Positions 23,843 through 31,917 of a DNA stretch of 56,798 bases are shown piece by piece. The position numbers were made by a program, and so were the translations under genes. A model generated the notes under the pieces. That model was not told the DNA's origin. It worked only from the letters and a program-made list of their open reading frames with translations, and did no database searches. The first letter of the stretch is position 1. Each line of letters begins with the position of its first letter. The stretch comes from Clostridia bacterium (GTDB lineage: Bacteria > Bacillota > Clostridia > Christensenellales > CAG-314). The stretch is taken from positions 245,662 to 302,459 of the forward strand of contig JAQVWG010000001.1 of NCBI GenBank assembly GCA_028698585.1. Reading direction: 5' to 3'.

Positions 23843-24379
23843 ATGAGAGTAATTAGCGGTAAATATAAGGGAAGAAAGATACTTATACCTCGCACCGACT
23901 TGCGTCCAACACTGGATCGCACCAAGCAGACGCTATTCAATATTTTGCAGTTCGATATAGAGGGTGCTACGGTGCTAGACCTGTTCGCAGGTAGTGGCTC
24001 ACTGGGAATCGAAGCCCATAGCCGAGGGGCTAGTAAGGTGGTTTTTGTGGACAGCAACCAAACGGCTTGTGAGTGCATTAAGGCTAACTGCAATCAAGTT
24101 ATGTGCAACGGCAAGATATATAAGAGCGACTATAACGTAGCACTTGCCAATATGGGCGATAAGTTCGACATCATATTCATAGATCCTCCCTATGAGAGCG
24201 ATTATTGCGTTCAATGCCTGCACTTAATTAGCAGGTATAGGCTGGCAAACGAATGCTGTATTATAGCGTGTGAACATTCTGCCGATACTACGATGCCTGA
24301 ATGCGTGGATTCATTCATAAAATACCGAGATAGGGTAATGGGTAGAGTTACTTTTTCCTTCTATAGAATTAAGGAGTGA
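23843..24379 (+). CDS. rsmD: 16S rRNA (guanine966-N2)-methyltransferase RsmD
   Basis: 178 aa starting MRVISGKYKGRKI, the family start. The SAM-binding motif is VLDLFAGSGSLGIEA (about 43-57) and the catalytic motif FIDPPYES (about 112-119). It methylates G966 of 16S rRNA. An earlier in-frame start at 23807 overlaps the promoter and is unlikely. It is followed 6 bases later by coaD, the usual pairing in Firmicutes. Confidence 0.93.
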   Translation: MRVISGKYKGRKILIPRTDLRPTLDRTKQTLFNILQFDIEGATVLDLFAGSGSLGIEAHSRGASKVVFVDSNQTACECIKANCNQVMCNGKIYKSDYNVALANMGDKFDIIFIDPPYESDYCVQCLHLISRYRLANECCIIACEHSADTTMPECVDSFIKYRDRVMGRVTFSFYRIKE

Positions 24380-24385
24380 TTGATT

Positions 24386-24877
24386 ATGACAGGACTATTT
24401 TGTGGGTCATTCTGTCCTATAACTAAAGGACATATGGATACGATAACAAGGGCAAGTAAACTGTGTGATACTCTGTATGTAGTAGTTGCCAACAATGTAG
24501 ATAAGAAATACGCCATAGATATAGATGATAGATGTGAGTTGGCTAGATTGGCCACTCGGCACTTAGAAAATGTCAAGGTGGTCAAATATGAGGGTTTAAT
24601 TGCTGACTTCTGTAAGACTAATGGCGTTGGATTAATTATTAAGTCAGGCAGGAACGCACTAGATTTGCAATATGAGATGGATATGGCAGACGTTAATAAA
24701 GATATGTGTGGTGTAGAGACGGTTTATTTCGCAGGCAACAAGCAGTATCAGAGCATATCCTCCAGTCTTGTTAGGGAACTGGCAACTGCCAATGTAGACA
24801 TTACACCCTATGTACCGAGTGGACTTGCACCTATTATTATGCAATTATTCGCCAAGAATCAGTCAAAGACTAAATAG
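24386..24877 (+). CDS. coaD: Phosphopantetheine adenylyltransferase CoaD, divergent
   Basis: 163 aa. It makes dephospho-CoA from 4'-phosphopantetheine and ATP. The nucleotidyltransferase start is GLFCGSFCPITKGH, keeping the His but with Cys where nearly all relatives have Asp (F-D-P). The RGLR segment reads KSGRNALD, keeping one Arg. ISSSLVRELA is present (about 132-141). The start ATG 24386 follows AAGGAG; the TTG at 24380 is too close to that site. Its end overlaps the convergent ylbJ by 15 bases. Confidence 0.88.
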   Translation: MTGLFCGSFCPITKGHMDTITRASKLCDTLYVVVANNVDKKYAIDIDDRCELARLATRHLENVKVVKYEGLIADFCKTNGVGLIIKSGRNALDLQYEMDMADVNKDMCGVETVYFAGNKQYQSISSSLVRELATANVDITPYVPSGLAPIIMQLFAKNQSKTK

Positions 24878-25795
24878 GGCGATAATTGCAGTACTTACAA
24901 TGAACGCCATTGCCCCCTGTAGCAGTTTAATTATAGCCACTTTGCCACCGTTGAGGTGGCATTTTCGGTTGTATCCTAAACACTGCATATATACGCATAG
25001 CCCACCTGACGCTACATAGAATGCACATAATCCCATTGCAGTAGTACCGCCAATCATCTGCACGGCTCTGCTACATCCATTAGTCATTTCTAGTAGACCG
25101 TATGCCATCACTAGATTGCTCCTGTTGGATATGCTTACGCTGTCAGTAATGTTGGTTAGCATATCGCATAGAACACTAAACAACGCAATATATGCACCAA
25201 CTGATAGAATTGACATGATGGATTGATTCATATTATCTAGCGGTTGTTGGCTGGGAATGGCTGTACTGTCGGCAACTGTATGTTCATCTGCTATGAGACT
25301 TTTTTCACGCAGGAAAGTAATGTTCATAAGAATACACAATATAAGCGAAGATATCACACAACTACCATATATGACGACGCCCACCAACAGGTTATTGAAC
25401 ATTAGTTTACCCACTGTAACTGCGCAGAATATTGGACTAGGAAGTGAACACAGTGCAGTCATTAAGTAGCAGTGGCGTCTATTGAATGTACCGTAGGAGT
25501 AGAACTCTTCAGTAAGTTTAGCACCTATAGGATAACCACACAGGCAGGATATAAGAAATAGTTTCCAGCATACTCGTGGTAGACCCAGTACTCTCTTCAT
25601 ACTACTCTGGCTTGACGTAACCGTATCACCCGTATGCGCCAACAGTCTAGACAAGACCATGAATGGGAATAGTGCAGGTAGTACATTGACTGCCCACAAG
25701 TTAATGCCATTAACAAAACTATGCACATAGTCTGTCGGTTGTAGTAGGAAGAAGGCAACTAACAGGAGAGCATATATTATCAGCGCTTTTTTCAC
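24863..25795 (-). CDS. ylbJ: Sporulation integral membrane protein YlbJ-like (nucleoside-recognition/Gate fold)
   Basis: 310 aa with about eight hydrophobic segments. The family pattern GINLWAVNVLPALFPFMVLSRLL (N-terminal) and the loop CGYPIGAKLTEEFYSYG fit YlbJ, needed for spore cortex formation in Bacillus. It sits beside rsmD-coaD as there. It probably begins at GTG 25795, and no clear ribosome-binding site is seen. It converges on coaD with a 15-base overlap of the 3' ends. Confidence 0.82.
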   Translation of the reverse strand: MKKALIIYALLLVAFFLLQPTDYVHSFVNGINLWAVNVLPALFPFMVLSRLLAHTGDTVTSSQSSMKRVLGLPRVCWKLFLISCLCGYPIGAKLTEEFYSYGTFNRRHCYLMTALCSLPSPIFCAVTVGKLMFNNLLVGVVIYGSCVISSLILCILMNITFLREKSLIADEHTVADSTAIPSQQPLDNMNQSIMSILSVGAYIALFSVLCDMLTNITDSVSISNRSNLVMAYGLLEMTNGCSRAVQMIGGTTAMGLCAFYVASGGLCVYMQCLGYNRKCHLNGGKVAIIKLLQGAMAFIVSTAIIALFSL

Positions 25796-26344
25796 ACCAT
25801 ATTTTATGATTAATGCTAGGCATATATGTTTTTGAGCATATTGCAGTGCTTAAGCTTATTATAGCGTTGAATTAATGGGTAACAACTAGACTTGTTAACA
25901 TTGGATTTAAGCGCCTAAATTACAATTGAATCTGGTGTCGGTAGGCCGATATCTAGGTTTAGTTCTAATAGAGCGGTAATAACGCAAGGTTTGAGCTGAT
26001 GTTATGGGAAATGATAACTAGATTAATCCAATTGCTGTGGGTGTTATAAATGGTCCTTATGTGTGATATTGATTAAGTTGATAACTAGATTTATTACCTG
26101 ATTAAGGATTATAGAGTGCTCCATTAGTGCGAGGTTATATGCATGGCTATACTTCTTATAACGGCATAGTCGAATCCGTTAGATTGAACGCAACTGCATT
26201 AGGTCTTACATAACTAACACCACTTGTGTAGATGTATATAGGCGCAATTAGGTGTACGCACCTAATTCGAGTGTTACTGACATTCAATTGTTATATACTG
26301 ATGAGCGTAACTATTAGATTTTTTGTAACGGCATAGTCAAATCC
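25796..26344 (-). repeat. Spacer with an echo of the tmcAL 3' end (period about 167 bp)
   Basis: The end of tmcAL contains taacggcatagtcaaatcc at 26326-26344. The same 19 bases with one change recur at 26159-26177, preceded by a T-rich block in both places. It looks like an old tandem duplication of the gene's tail. No gene was seen between 25796 and 26313. Confidence 0.55.
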
Positions 26345-27453
26345 TTGTTGCCACTCTTGTTATTAAGGCTGGCAAAAATATCGTTAGCCCTGATATCTAA
26401 CTCGTATACATCCTTCTGTCTGCGAGATAAATTGGGCGGAAAACTGACAGAGCACTGCGACAGATGTGTCAATAAATCCATTCTATCCTTGGATATTGCC
26501 AGCACTCTAGTGTATGGGCGCATAGTCTTAGAGAACTCTACCAGCCTCTTGGATGTGCCTAGCAAAGCGCCTAACATTATTCTCTGTAACCTTACAGTCG
26601 TGTATCGTTTAGTCTTGAGAGCAGTCATCATTAGGTCATAGTTGCCCTCTTTTGCACAACTCAGTATTCTATTCTCTAGCCCCTCGTTTACCCCCGTTAT
26701 CCTAGATAATTCCTGCTTGCTTATGGTGTTGAGATAAGTATGTACAAAATCCTTGTACTTACTATTAATGGTCGGTCGTAGGTCATCGTGTACATATTTT
26801 GGCACGTACTGTTCGGTCAATTCAGGATTACTCTCGATGTGTTGCCTTATAGCCTTAGATGACACATAATCACCCAACAACTCCGTGTTACAGTAGTTAT
26901 CCTTTCTGGTCATAGTGACGGGGATGATTGCGCTCTCTTGCTTAATTATATTCTTGACGTATTCTACTGCGAGTAGATTGTTGGGTCTATTAAGGAACTT
27001 ATAATGGCTATCTATGCTTGTTAATGCGGTGTAGACTGCTACCGGATAACACTTACCGCTATCCATCTGTGTCTTGATACCCTGTATCAGTTGTTCTGTC
27101 GGATTGGCCAGTTCGTTTGCGCACTTCTTGATTAACTCTATATTACCGCACTCGCTGCCGAATGAGAGATAGTTGCATTTAATTGCCTTTAACAGTCTAA
27201 CGGCGCCCAGTGCAAAGTCTTCTGCAGAAGCGGTTGCGTATATTATTGGCAATTCGAGTACAATGTCTGCTCCGGCCATAATTGCGTGTCTAGCTCGGAC
27301 ATATTTATCTAGACAAGCAGGTGCTCCGCGCTGTACGAAGTTGCCACTCATAACACACACAATGGTATCTCCTAGACTCTTGGTGTACTTAATATGTTCT
27401 ATGTGTCCTAGGTGTAATGGATTATATTCGCAAATTATTCCAGATATTTTCAA
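26314..27453 (-). CDS. tmcAL: tRNA(Met) cytidine acetate ligase TmcAL (YlbM)
   Basis: 379 aa. A HIGH-type nucleotidyltransferase start GIICEYNPLHLGH, followed by MSGNFVQRGAPACLDKYVRARHA and GADIVLELP, defines TmcAL. The enzyme activates acetate with ATP and acetylates the wobble C34 of elongator tRNA-Met. The start is TTG 27453 with AAAGGAG 6 bases upstream; the in-frame ATG at 27513 is too early and lies in the divergent promoter area. Confidence 0.92.
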   Translation of the reverse strand: MKISGIICEYNPLHLGHIEHIKYTKSLGDTIVCVMSGNFVQRGAPACLDKYVRARHAIMAGADIVLELPIIYATASAEDFALGAVRLLKAIKCNYLSFGSECGNIELIKKCANELANPTEQLIQGIKTQMDSGKCYPVAVYTALTSIDSHYKFLNRPNNLLAVEYVKNIIKQESAIIPVTMTRKDNYCNTELLGDYVSSKAIRQHIESNPELTEQYVPKYVHDDLRPTINSKYKDFVHTYLNTISKQELSRITGVNEGLENRILSCAKEGNYDLMMTALKTKRYTTVRLQRIMLGALLGTSKRLVEFSKTMRPYTRVLAISKDRMDLLTHLSQCSVSFPPNLSRRQKDVYELDIRANDIFASLNNKSGNKDLTMPLQKI

Positions 27454-27471
27454 AAAAATCTCCTTTGTCTT

Positions 27472-27500
27472 TTGACTTTTGGGTAGACATATAGTATAGT
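27472..27500 (+). promoter_or_regulatory. Promoter of pta-ackA
   Basis: TTGACT (27472-27477), 17-base spacer, TATAGT (27495-27500), leader about 55 bases. Confidence 0.6.
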
Positions 27501-27561
27501 TACATAGTATCACAATTTAAGATTGTTTGCAAGCCAATGAGCGAACAAGGAGGAAGTGTTT

Positions 27562-28542
27562 ATGACACAATTAGTAGAGAGTTACAAGCAAAAAGTGAGA
27601 CAGTATCAGCGCACAATCGTCCTTCCAGAAGGAGAGGACCCTAGGGTAATTGAGGCTGCCGAGATAATATCTGCAGACGGATTCGCTAAGGTAATCCTGC
27701 TGGGTGATGAGAATGTTATCCGTGCCAAGAGTAGAAAAGGACTGGTTGGTGTAGCGATTGAGAATCCTAAGACCAGTACTCGTCTAGGTGAGTTCAGTCA
27801 ACTGTTGTATGATTTGCGTAAACATAAGGGTATGACAATGGAACAAGCACTGGAGTTGTGTCATAATGAGATGTATTATGGCGTAATGATGGTCAAACTA
27901 GGACTGGCAGACGGTATGGTTGGTGGCGCATGTCACTCTACCGGCGATATGTTGCGTCCTGCCCTGCAGATAATCAAAACTGCACCCGGTGTTAAAGCCG
28001 TATCTGGGTTTTTTGTTATGTACAAGCCTGATGTTGAGAAGTTCGGCCAGATTATATTCGCCGACTGCGCTGTTACTCCTTTCCCTGCCGAGAGCGACTT
28101 AGCTGATTTTGCAGTCTGTGCATATCACTCTGCCAAGCATTTTATAGACGAAGAGCCTAAGATTGCTATGTTATCATTTTCAACCAAGGGCAGTGCATCT
28201 AATGATGACGCTGTTAAGGTGGCTAATGCGACCAAACTAGCCAAAGAGAGATTGCCCGAGATGGAGATTGAGGGCGAAATGCAATTCGACGTGGCAGTAG
28301 CAGAGGAAGTCGCTAAACTTAAGTTCCCCAACAGCAAGGTCGCAGGCAAGGCCAATGTATTCATTTTCCCCGACCTTAATGCAGGCAATATAGGATATAA
28401 GATTCTGCAAAGACTAGGTGGATATTATGCGTACGGCCCGATATGTCAAGGTTTTGCTAAACCAGTTAATGACTTATCCCGTGGTTGCGTAGCCAACGAC
28501 ATAGTAGCAGTCGTCGCAATGACTGCACTCCAGAGTATATAA
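27562..28542 (+). CDS. pta: Phosphate acetyltransferase
   Basis: 326 aa. The short Pta form, with TIVLPEGEDPRVIEAA near the start, GLADGMVGGACHSTGDMLRPALQII (about 118-142) and SFSTKGSA (about 210-217). It interconverts acetyl-CoA and acetyl phosphate. The start ATG 27562 has AAGGAGG 8 bases upstream; GTG 27556 would be too close. With ackA 15 bases downstream it forms the acetate/ATP branch of fermentation. Confidence 0.95.
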   Translation: MTQLVESYKQKVRQYQRTIVLPEGEDPRVIEAAEIISADGFAKVILLGDENVIRAKSRKGLVGVAIENPKTSTRLGEFSQLLYDLRKHKGMTMEQALELCHNEMYYGVMMVKLGLADGMVGGACHSTGDMLRPALQIIKTAPGVKAVSGFFVMYKPDVEKFGQIIFADCAVTPFPAESDLADFAVCAYHSAKHFIDEEPKIAMLSFSTKGSASNDDAVKVANATKLAKERLPEMEIEGEMQFDVAVAEEVAKLKFPNSKVAGKANVFIFPDLNAGNIGYKILQRLGGYYAYGPICQGFAKPVNDLSRGCVANDIVAVVAMTALQSI

Positions 28543-28557
28543 TAATTGAGGTATATA

Positions 28558-29760
28558 ATGAAAGTATTAGTTATCAACGCAGGCAGTTCATCACTTAAAT
28601 ATCAATTAATAGATATGACAACAGAGCAAGTTATTGCTAAAGGATTATGCGAGAGAATAGGAATTGACGGCTCTTTGCTTACACATAAGGCCAACGGTCA
28701 ATCATACGTATTTAATACAGATATGCCCAGCCATATCGAAGCAATTAAACTAGTATTAGACTGTATTGTATCCCCAGAGTGTGGCGTTATTAAGTCCATG
28801 GACGAGATAAGTGCAGTTGGACACAGACTGGTACACGGCGCAGAGGACTACTCTTCTTCGGTACTAATTGATGATGCAGTGTTAGAGAATGCTAGAGTCA
28901 ACAGCGAGCTGGCACCATTACACAATCCAGCCAACATTATGGGTATTAATGCGTGCAAGGTTGCTATGCCTAACGTACCAATGGTCGCTGTCTTTGACAC
29001 GGCATTCCACGCAACTATGCCACAAGAGGCCTATCTATATGGATTAGCATATGAGGATTATAAACAATACCGCATAAGGAAATACGGGTTTCATGGGACA
29101 AGCCATATGTTCGTATCTCGTGAGGCTGCCAAGTTCTTGAATGTTCCCATTGAACAACTCAAGACTGTTACATGTCATCTAGGTAATGGTTCATCTATAA
29201 CAGCAGTTAAGGGTGGTAAGTCAATGGATACTTCTATGGGATTCACACCGCTAGACGGCCTACCAATGGGCACTAGGTCTGGTTCGATTGATCCTGCCAT
29301 AGTGGAGTTCTTGATGCAGAAGAGGGATTGTACGGTAGGAGAGGTAATCAAGCATCTCAACAAAGAGTGTGGTATGCTAGGATTATCGTGTAATAGTAGT
29401 GATTTCAGAGATCTGACCGAGAATGATTCGCTGAGTAAGGAGAACAATAAGCGTGCGGTTGACCTGTTCGCATATCGCATCAAGAAATATATAGGCGAGT
29501 ACTCGGCAGTAATGAACGGATTAGATTGTATTGTATTCACTGCTGGCGTAGGCGAGAATACTGCCTATGTAAGGGCTAAGGTCTGCGAGAATATGGATTA
29601 CCTAGGGGTAGAGATAGACACCAACAAGAATAATAACTGCGCTAGAGGTAGGATAGTAGATATATCTACGGATAATTCTAGAGTGAGAATACTTGTCGTA
29701 CCAACCAACGAAGAACTAGTGATTGCTCAAGAAACAATGCGAGTTCTTGCAAAAAACTGA
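28558..29760 (+). CDS. ackA: Acetate kinase
   Basis: 400 aa, typical length. VLVINAGSSSLKYQL at the N-terminus (phosphate-1 motif), HRLVHGAE (about 88-95), GFHGTSH (about 175-181), LGNGSSI and the C-terminal VFTAGVGENT complete the ASKHA-fold signature. It makes ATP and acetate from acetyl phosphate. The start follows GAGGT. Co-transcribed with pta. Confidence 0.96.
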   Translation: MKVLVINAGSSSLKYQLIDMTTEQVIAKGLCERIGIDGSLLTHKANGQSYVFNTDMPSHIEAIKLVLDCIVSPECGVIKSMDEISAVGHRLVHGAEDYSSSVLIDDAVLENARVNSELAPLHNPANIMGINACKVAMPNVPMVAVFDTAFHATMPQEAYLYGLAYEDYKQYRIRKYGFHGTSHMFVSREAAKFLNVPIEQLKTVTCHLGNGSSITAVKGGKSMDTSMGFTPLDGLPMGTRSGSIDPAIVEFLMQKRDCTVGEVIKHLNKECGMLGLSCNSSDFRDLTENDSLSKENNKRAVDLFAYRIKKYIGEYSAVMNGLDCIVFTAGVGENTAYVRAKVCENMDYLGVEIDTNKNNNCARGRIVDISTDNSRVRILVVPTNEELVIAQETMRVLAKN

Positions 29761-29770
29761 GTTATTTTGT

Positions 29771-29799
29771 TTGACAAATAACCTCGGGCACGATATAAT
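29771..29799 (+). promoter_or_regulatory. Perfect consensus promoter of rpmF
   Basis: TTGACA (29771-29776), 17-base spacer, TATAAT (29794-29799). Confidence 0.8.
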
Positions 29800-29840
29800 A
29801 CGCATTGTGTCAAATATGATAAAATGGGGGTGCAGGAATA

Positions 29841-30029
29841 ATGGCAGTACCAAAAACTAAAGTTAGCAAGCAGAGAAAACATAAAAGGTCAGCAAACTGG
29901 AAGGCAGCAACGCCTAATATGACAGAGTGTCCTCAATGCCATGAGTTGAAGTTAGCTCACAGAGTATGTGATAACTGTGGATTCTATGACGGCAAAGAAG
30001 TTGTCAAACAGACAGCAGATAAGAAATAA
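29841..30029 (+). CDS. rpmF: Ribosomal protein bL32
   Basis: 62 aa. It begins [17 protein letters not shown]-like ([17 protein letters not shown]) and carries the zinc-binding pairs CPQC (about 30-33) and CDNC (about 43-46), so this is the Zn-containing C+ form. It is a component of the 50S subunit. It has its own promoter and terminator, upstream of plsX as in many Firmicutes. Confidence 0.97.
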   Translation: MAVPKTKVSKQRKHKRSANWKAATPNMTECPQCHELKLAHRVCDNCGFYDGKEVVKQTADKK

Positions 30030-30061
30030 CTCTTCATCTGTAAGCATTCAATTACGAAAAC

Positions 30062-30088
30062 AGCAGACTATAATAAGTCTGCTTTTTT
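30062..30088 (+). terminator. Terminator of rpmF
   Basis: AGCAGACT (30062-30069) pairs with AGTCTGCT (30076-30083), followed by T residues. Confidence 0.85.
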
Positions 30089-30165
30089 ATTGTTCCGATA
30101 GATATATATGGTGTGAAACATTAGGTATGTTTTTGTGAAACAATAATCTTTTTGGCGCAAAAGAA

Positions 30166-30194
30166 TTGCCAGCGCTGTCAATCGGTGGTAAAAT
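30166..30194 (+). promoter_or_regulatory. Promoter of plsX-rnc-smc
   Basis: TTGCCA (30166-30171), 17-base spacer, TAAAAT (30189-30194). GAGGT precedes the plsX start. Confidence 0.55.
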
Positions 30195-30224
30195 TATGGC
30201 ACCAAAATTATACGAGGTATTACT

Positions 30225-31229
30225 ATGATAAAGGTTGTAGTTGACGGATACGGTGGCGATAATGCACCACAAGAGATAGTACAAGGCTGTTTGTTGGCAC
30301 TTGATAAACATACCGATTTGGGCATAGTTATCACGGGTAAACAGCATGAATTATCACGCCTAATCCATGAGAAATACGCAGACCGCATAGAGATAGTTGA
30401 CGCTCAGCAGGTTATCACCAATAATGATGTTCCCACCACCGCCATAGCAACCAAGAAGGATAGCAGTCTTGTCAAGGCTCTTGAGAGGGTTAGGCAAGAT
30501 GACCAGTGCGTAGGGGTGTTATCTGCTGGCAGTACGGGCGCAGTACTGGCAGGTGGCATTTTCAAGGTGGGCAGAATTAAGGGTGTTTCCCGCCCCGCAC
30601 TTGCACCATTATTACCAACAATTACCGATTCTTCTGTGATATTGTGTGATTGTGGCGCCAATGTAGACTGTCAACCACAGATGCTTGTTCAGTTTGCATC
30701 CATGGCCAGCGCATACGCAAGGGCAGTACTAAATGTAGCTAACCCAAGAGTCGGTCTGTTGTCTAACGGCACAGAGGATAAGAAGGGCAACGACCTTAAT
30801 AGGCAGGCGTTTACACTGCTCAAAGAGGAGAGTAATATCAATTTTGTCGGCAATATAGAAGCAAGAGAGATACTGTCTGGCGATTATGACGTAGTAGTGT
30901 GCGATGGGTTCAATGGTAATATAGCGCTTAAATCCATAGAGGGCACAGCACTAATGGTACTTAAGACCATCAAGAAAGAGATAACTAAGGGATTCAATAA
31001 AGTGGGTGCACTGTTGCTAAAAAAAGCCTTCTCACGAGTCAGGGCTAAACTAGACTATAATAAGGTCGGTGGCGCACTATTCATTGGACTGGATAAGATA
31101 CTTATTAAAGCTCACGGTAGCAGTAAGTGTACCACTATAGAGGGCGCAATTGAGCAGATAATTACAATGCACAACAATAAACTGATAGATAGAATTAAAG
31201 AAGGTTTACCAATCAATGCCAATGACTGA
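30225..31229 (+). CDS. plsX: Acyl-ACP:phosphate acyltransferase PlsX
   Basis: 334 aa. It opens IKVVVDGYGGDNAPQEIV, the PlsX substrate motif (usually DAMGGDNAP), and has VGVLSAGSTGAVLAGG (about 97-112) and VVCDGFNGNIALKSIEG (about 224-240). It makes acyl phosphate for phosphatidic acid synthesis. The genes fabD, fabG and acpP that often follow are absent; rnc follows directly with a 14-base overlap. Confidence 0.95.
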   Translation: MIKVVVDGYGGDNAPQEIVQGCLLALDKHTDLGIVITGKQHELSRLIHEKYADRIEIVDAQQVITNNDVPTTAIATKKDSSLVKALERVRQDDQCVGVLSAGSTGAVLAGGIFKVGRIKGVSRPALAPLLPTITDSSVILCDCGANVDCQPQMLVQFASMASAYARAVLNVANPRVGLLSNGTEDKKGNDLNRQAFTLLKEESNINFVGNIEAREILSGDYDVVVCDGFNGNIALKSIEGTALMVLKTIKKEITKGFNKVGALLLKKAFSRVRAKLDYNKVGGALFIGLDKILIKAHGSSKCTTIEGAIEQIITMHNNKLIDRIKEGLPINAND

Positions 31230-31917
31230 CCAAGATTTTACTGCAATTCAATATATAATTCACTATAACTTTAATAATAAAAACCACCTAGAAAGAGCTT
31301 TTATTCACTCCTCGTACGCTAATCAAGAGGGTATTGCTAGCAATGAGCGTATGGAGTTCTTTGGTGACGCCATACTTCAACTGGTAGTATCGGAATACAT
31401 ATTTATGCACAGTAAGGATGACGAGGGCGTTCTCTCACGCATAAGAGCCAATACGGTGTCTGCAGACAGTCTATCTAATGCAGTCAATAGACTGGGACTT
31501 AATCGCTATCTAGTACTGGGCGACAGTCAAATGCACGCAGGTGCTTCTTTACACTATAAGGTATACGCTAATTTATATGAATCAATATTATGTGCAATAT
31601 ACCTAGACGGTGGACTAGACAGCGCCACTGGTTTCATCATGCGCACGCTCAAGGAACAGCTAGATATGGCAATAATGGGAGATTTTTTTGACAGCCCCAA
31701 GACTAGACTGCAAGAGTACTGCCAGAAACTACACATTAAACTAGATTATGTAGAAGTGGGCAGGAGTGGACCTGACCATAACCCAACGTTCACGTACCTA
31801 CTACTGATGAATGGTCGAGAGGTGACCAGAGGCACAGGCAACAGCAAGGCTACTGCACAAACTATGGCTGCCAACAAGGCACTACAAGTGATATATGACA
31901 AGGAGAGCAACGAGTGA
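31216..31917 (+). CDS. rnc: Ribonuclease III
   Basis: 233 aa. The nuclease signature NERMEFFGDAILQLVVSEY (about 39-57) includes the catalytic Glu/Asp, and a second acidic site is at ILCAIYLDGG. A double-stranded RNA-binding domain fills about 157-230. It processes rRNA precursors and structured mRNAs. It overlaps plsX at its start (14 bases) and smc at its end (GTGA), so it is translationally coupled to both. Confidence 0.95.
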   Translation: MPMTDQDFTAIQYIIHYNFNNKNHLERAFIHSSYANQEGIASNERMEFFGDAILQLVVSEYIFMHSKDDEGVLSRIRANTVSADSLSNAVNRLGLNRYLVLGDSQMHAGASLHYKVYANLYESILCAIYLDGGLDSATGFIMRTLKEQLDMAIMGDFFDSPKTRLQEYCQKLHIKLDYVEVGRSGPDHNPTFTYLLLMNGREVTRGTGNSKATAQTMAANKALQVIYDKESNE

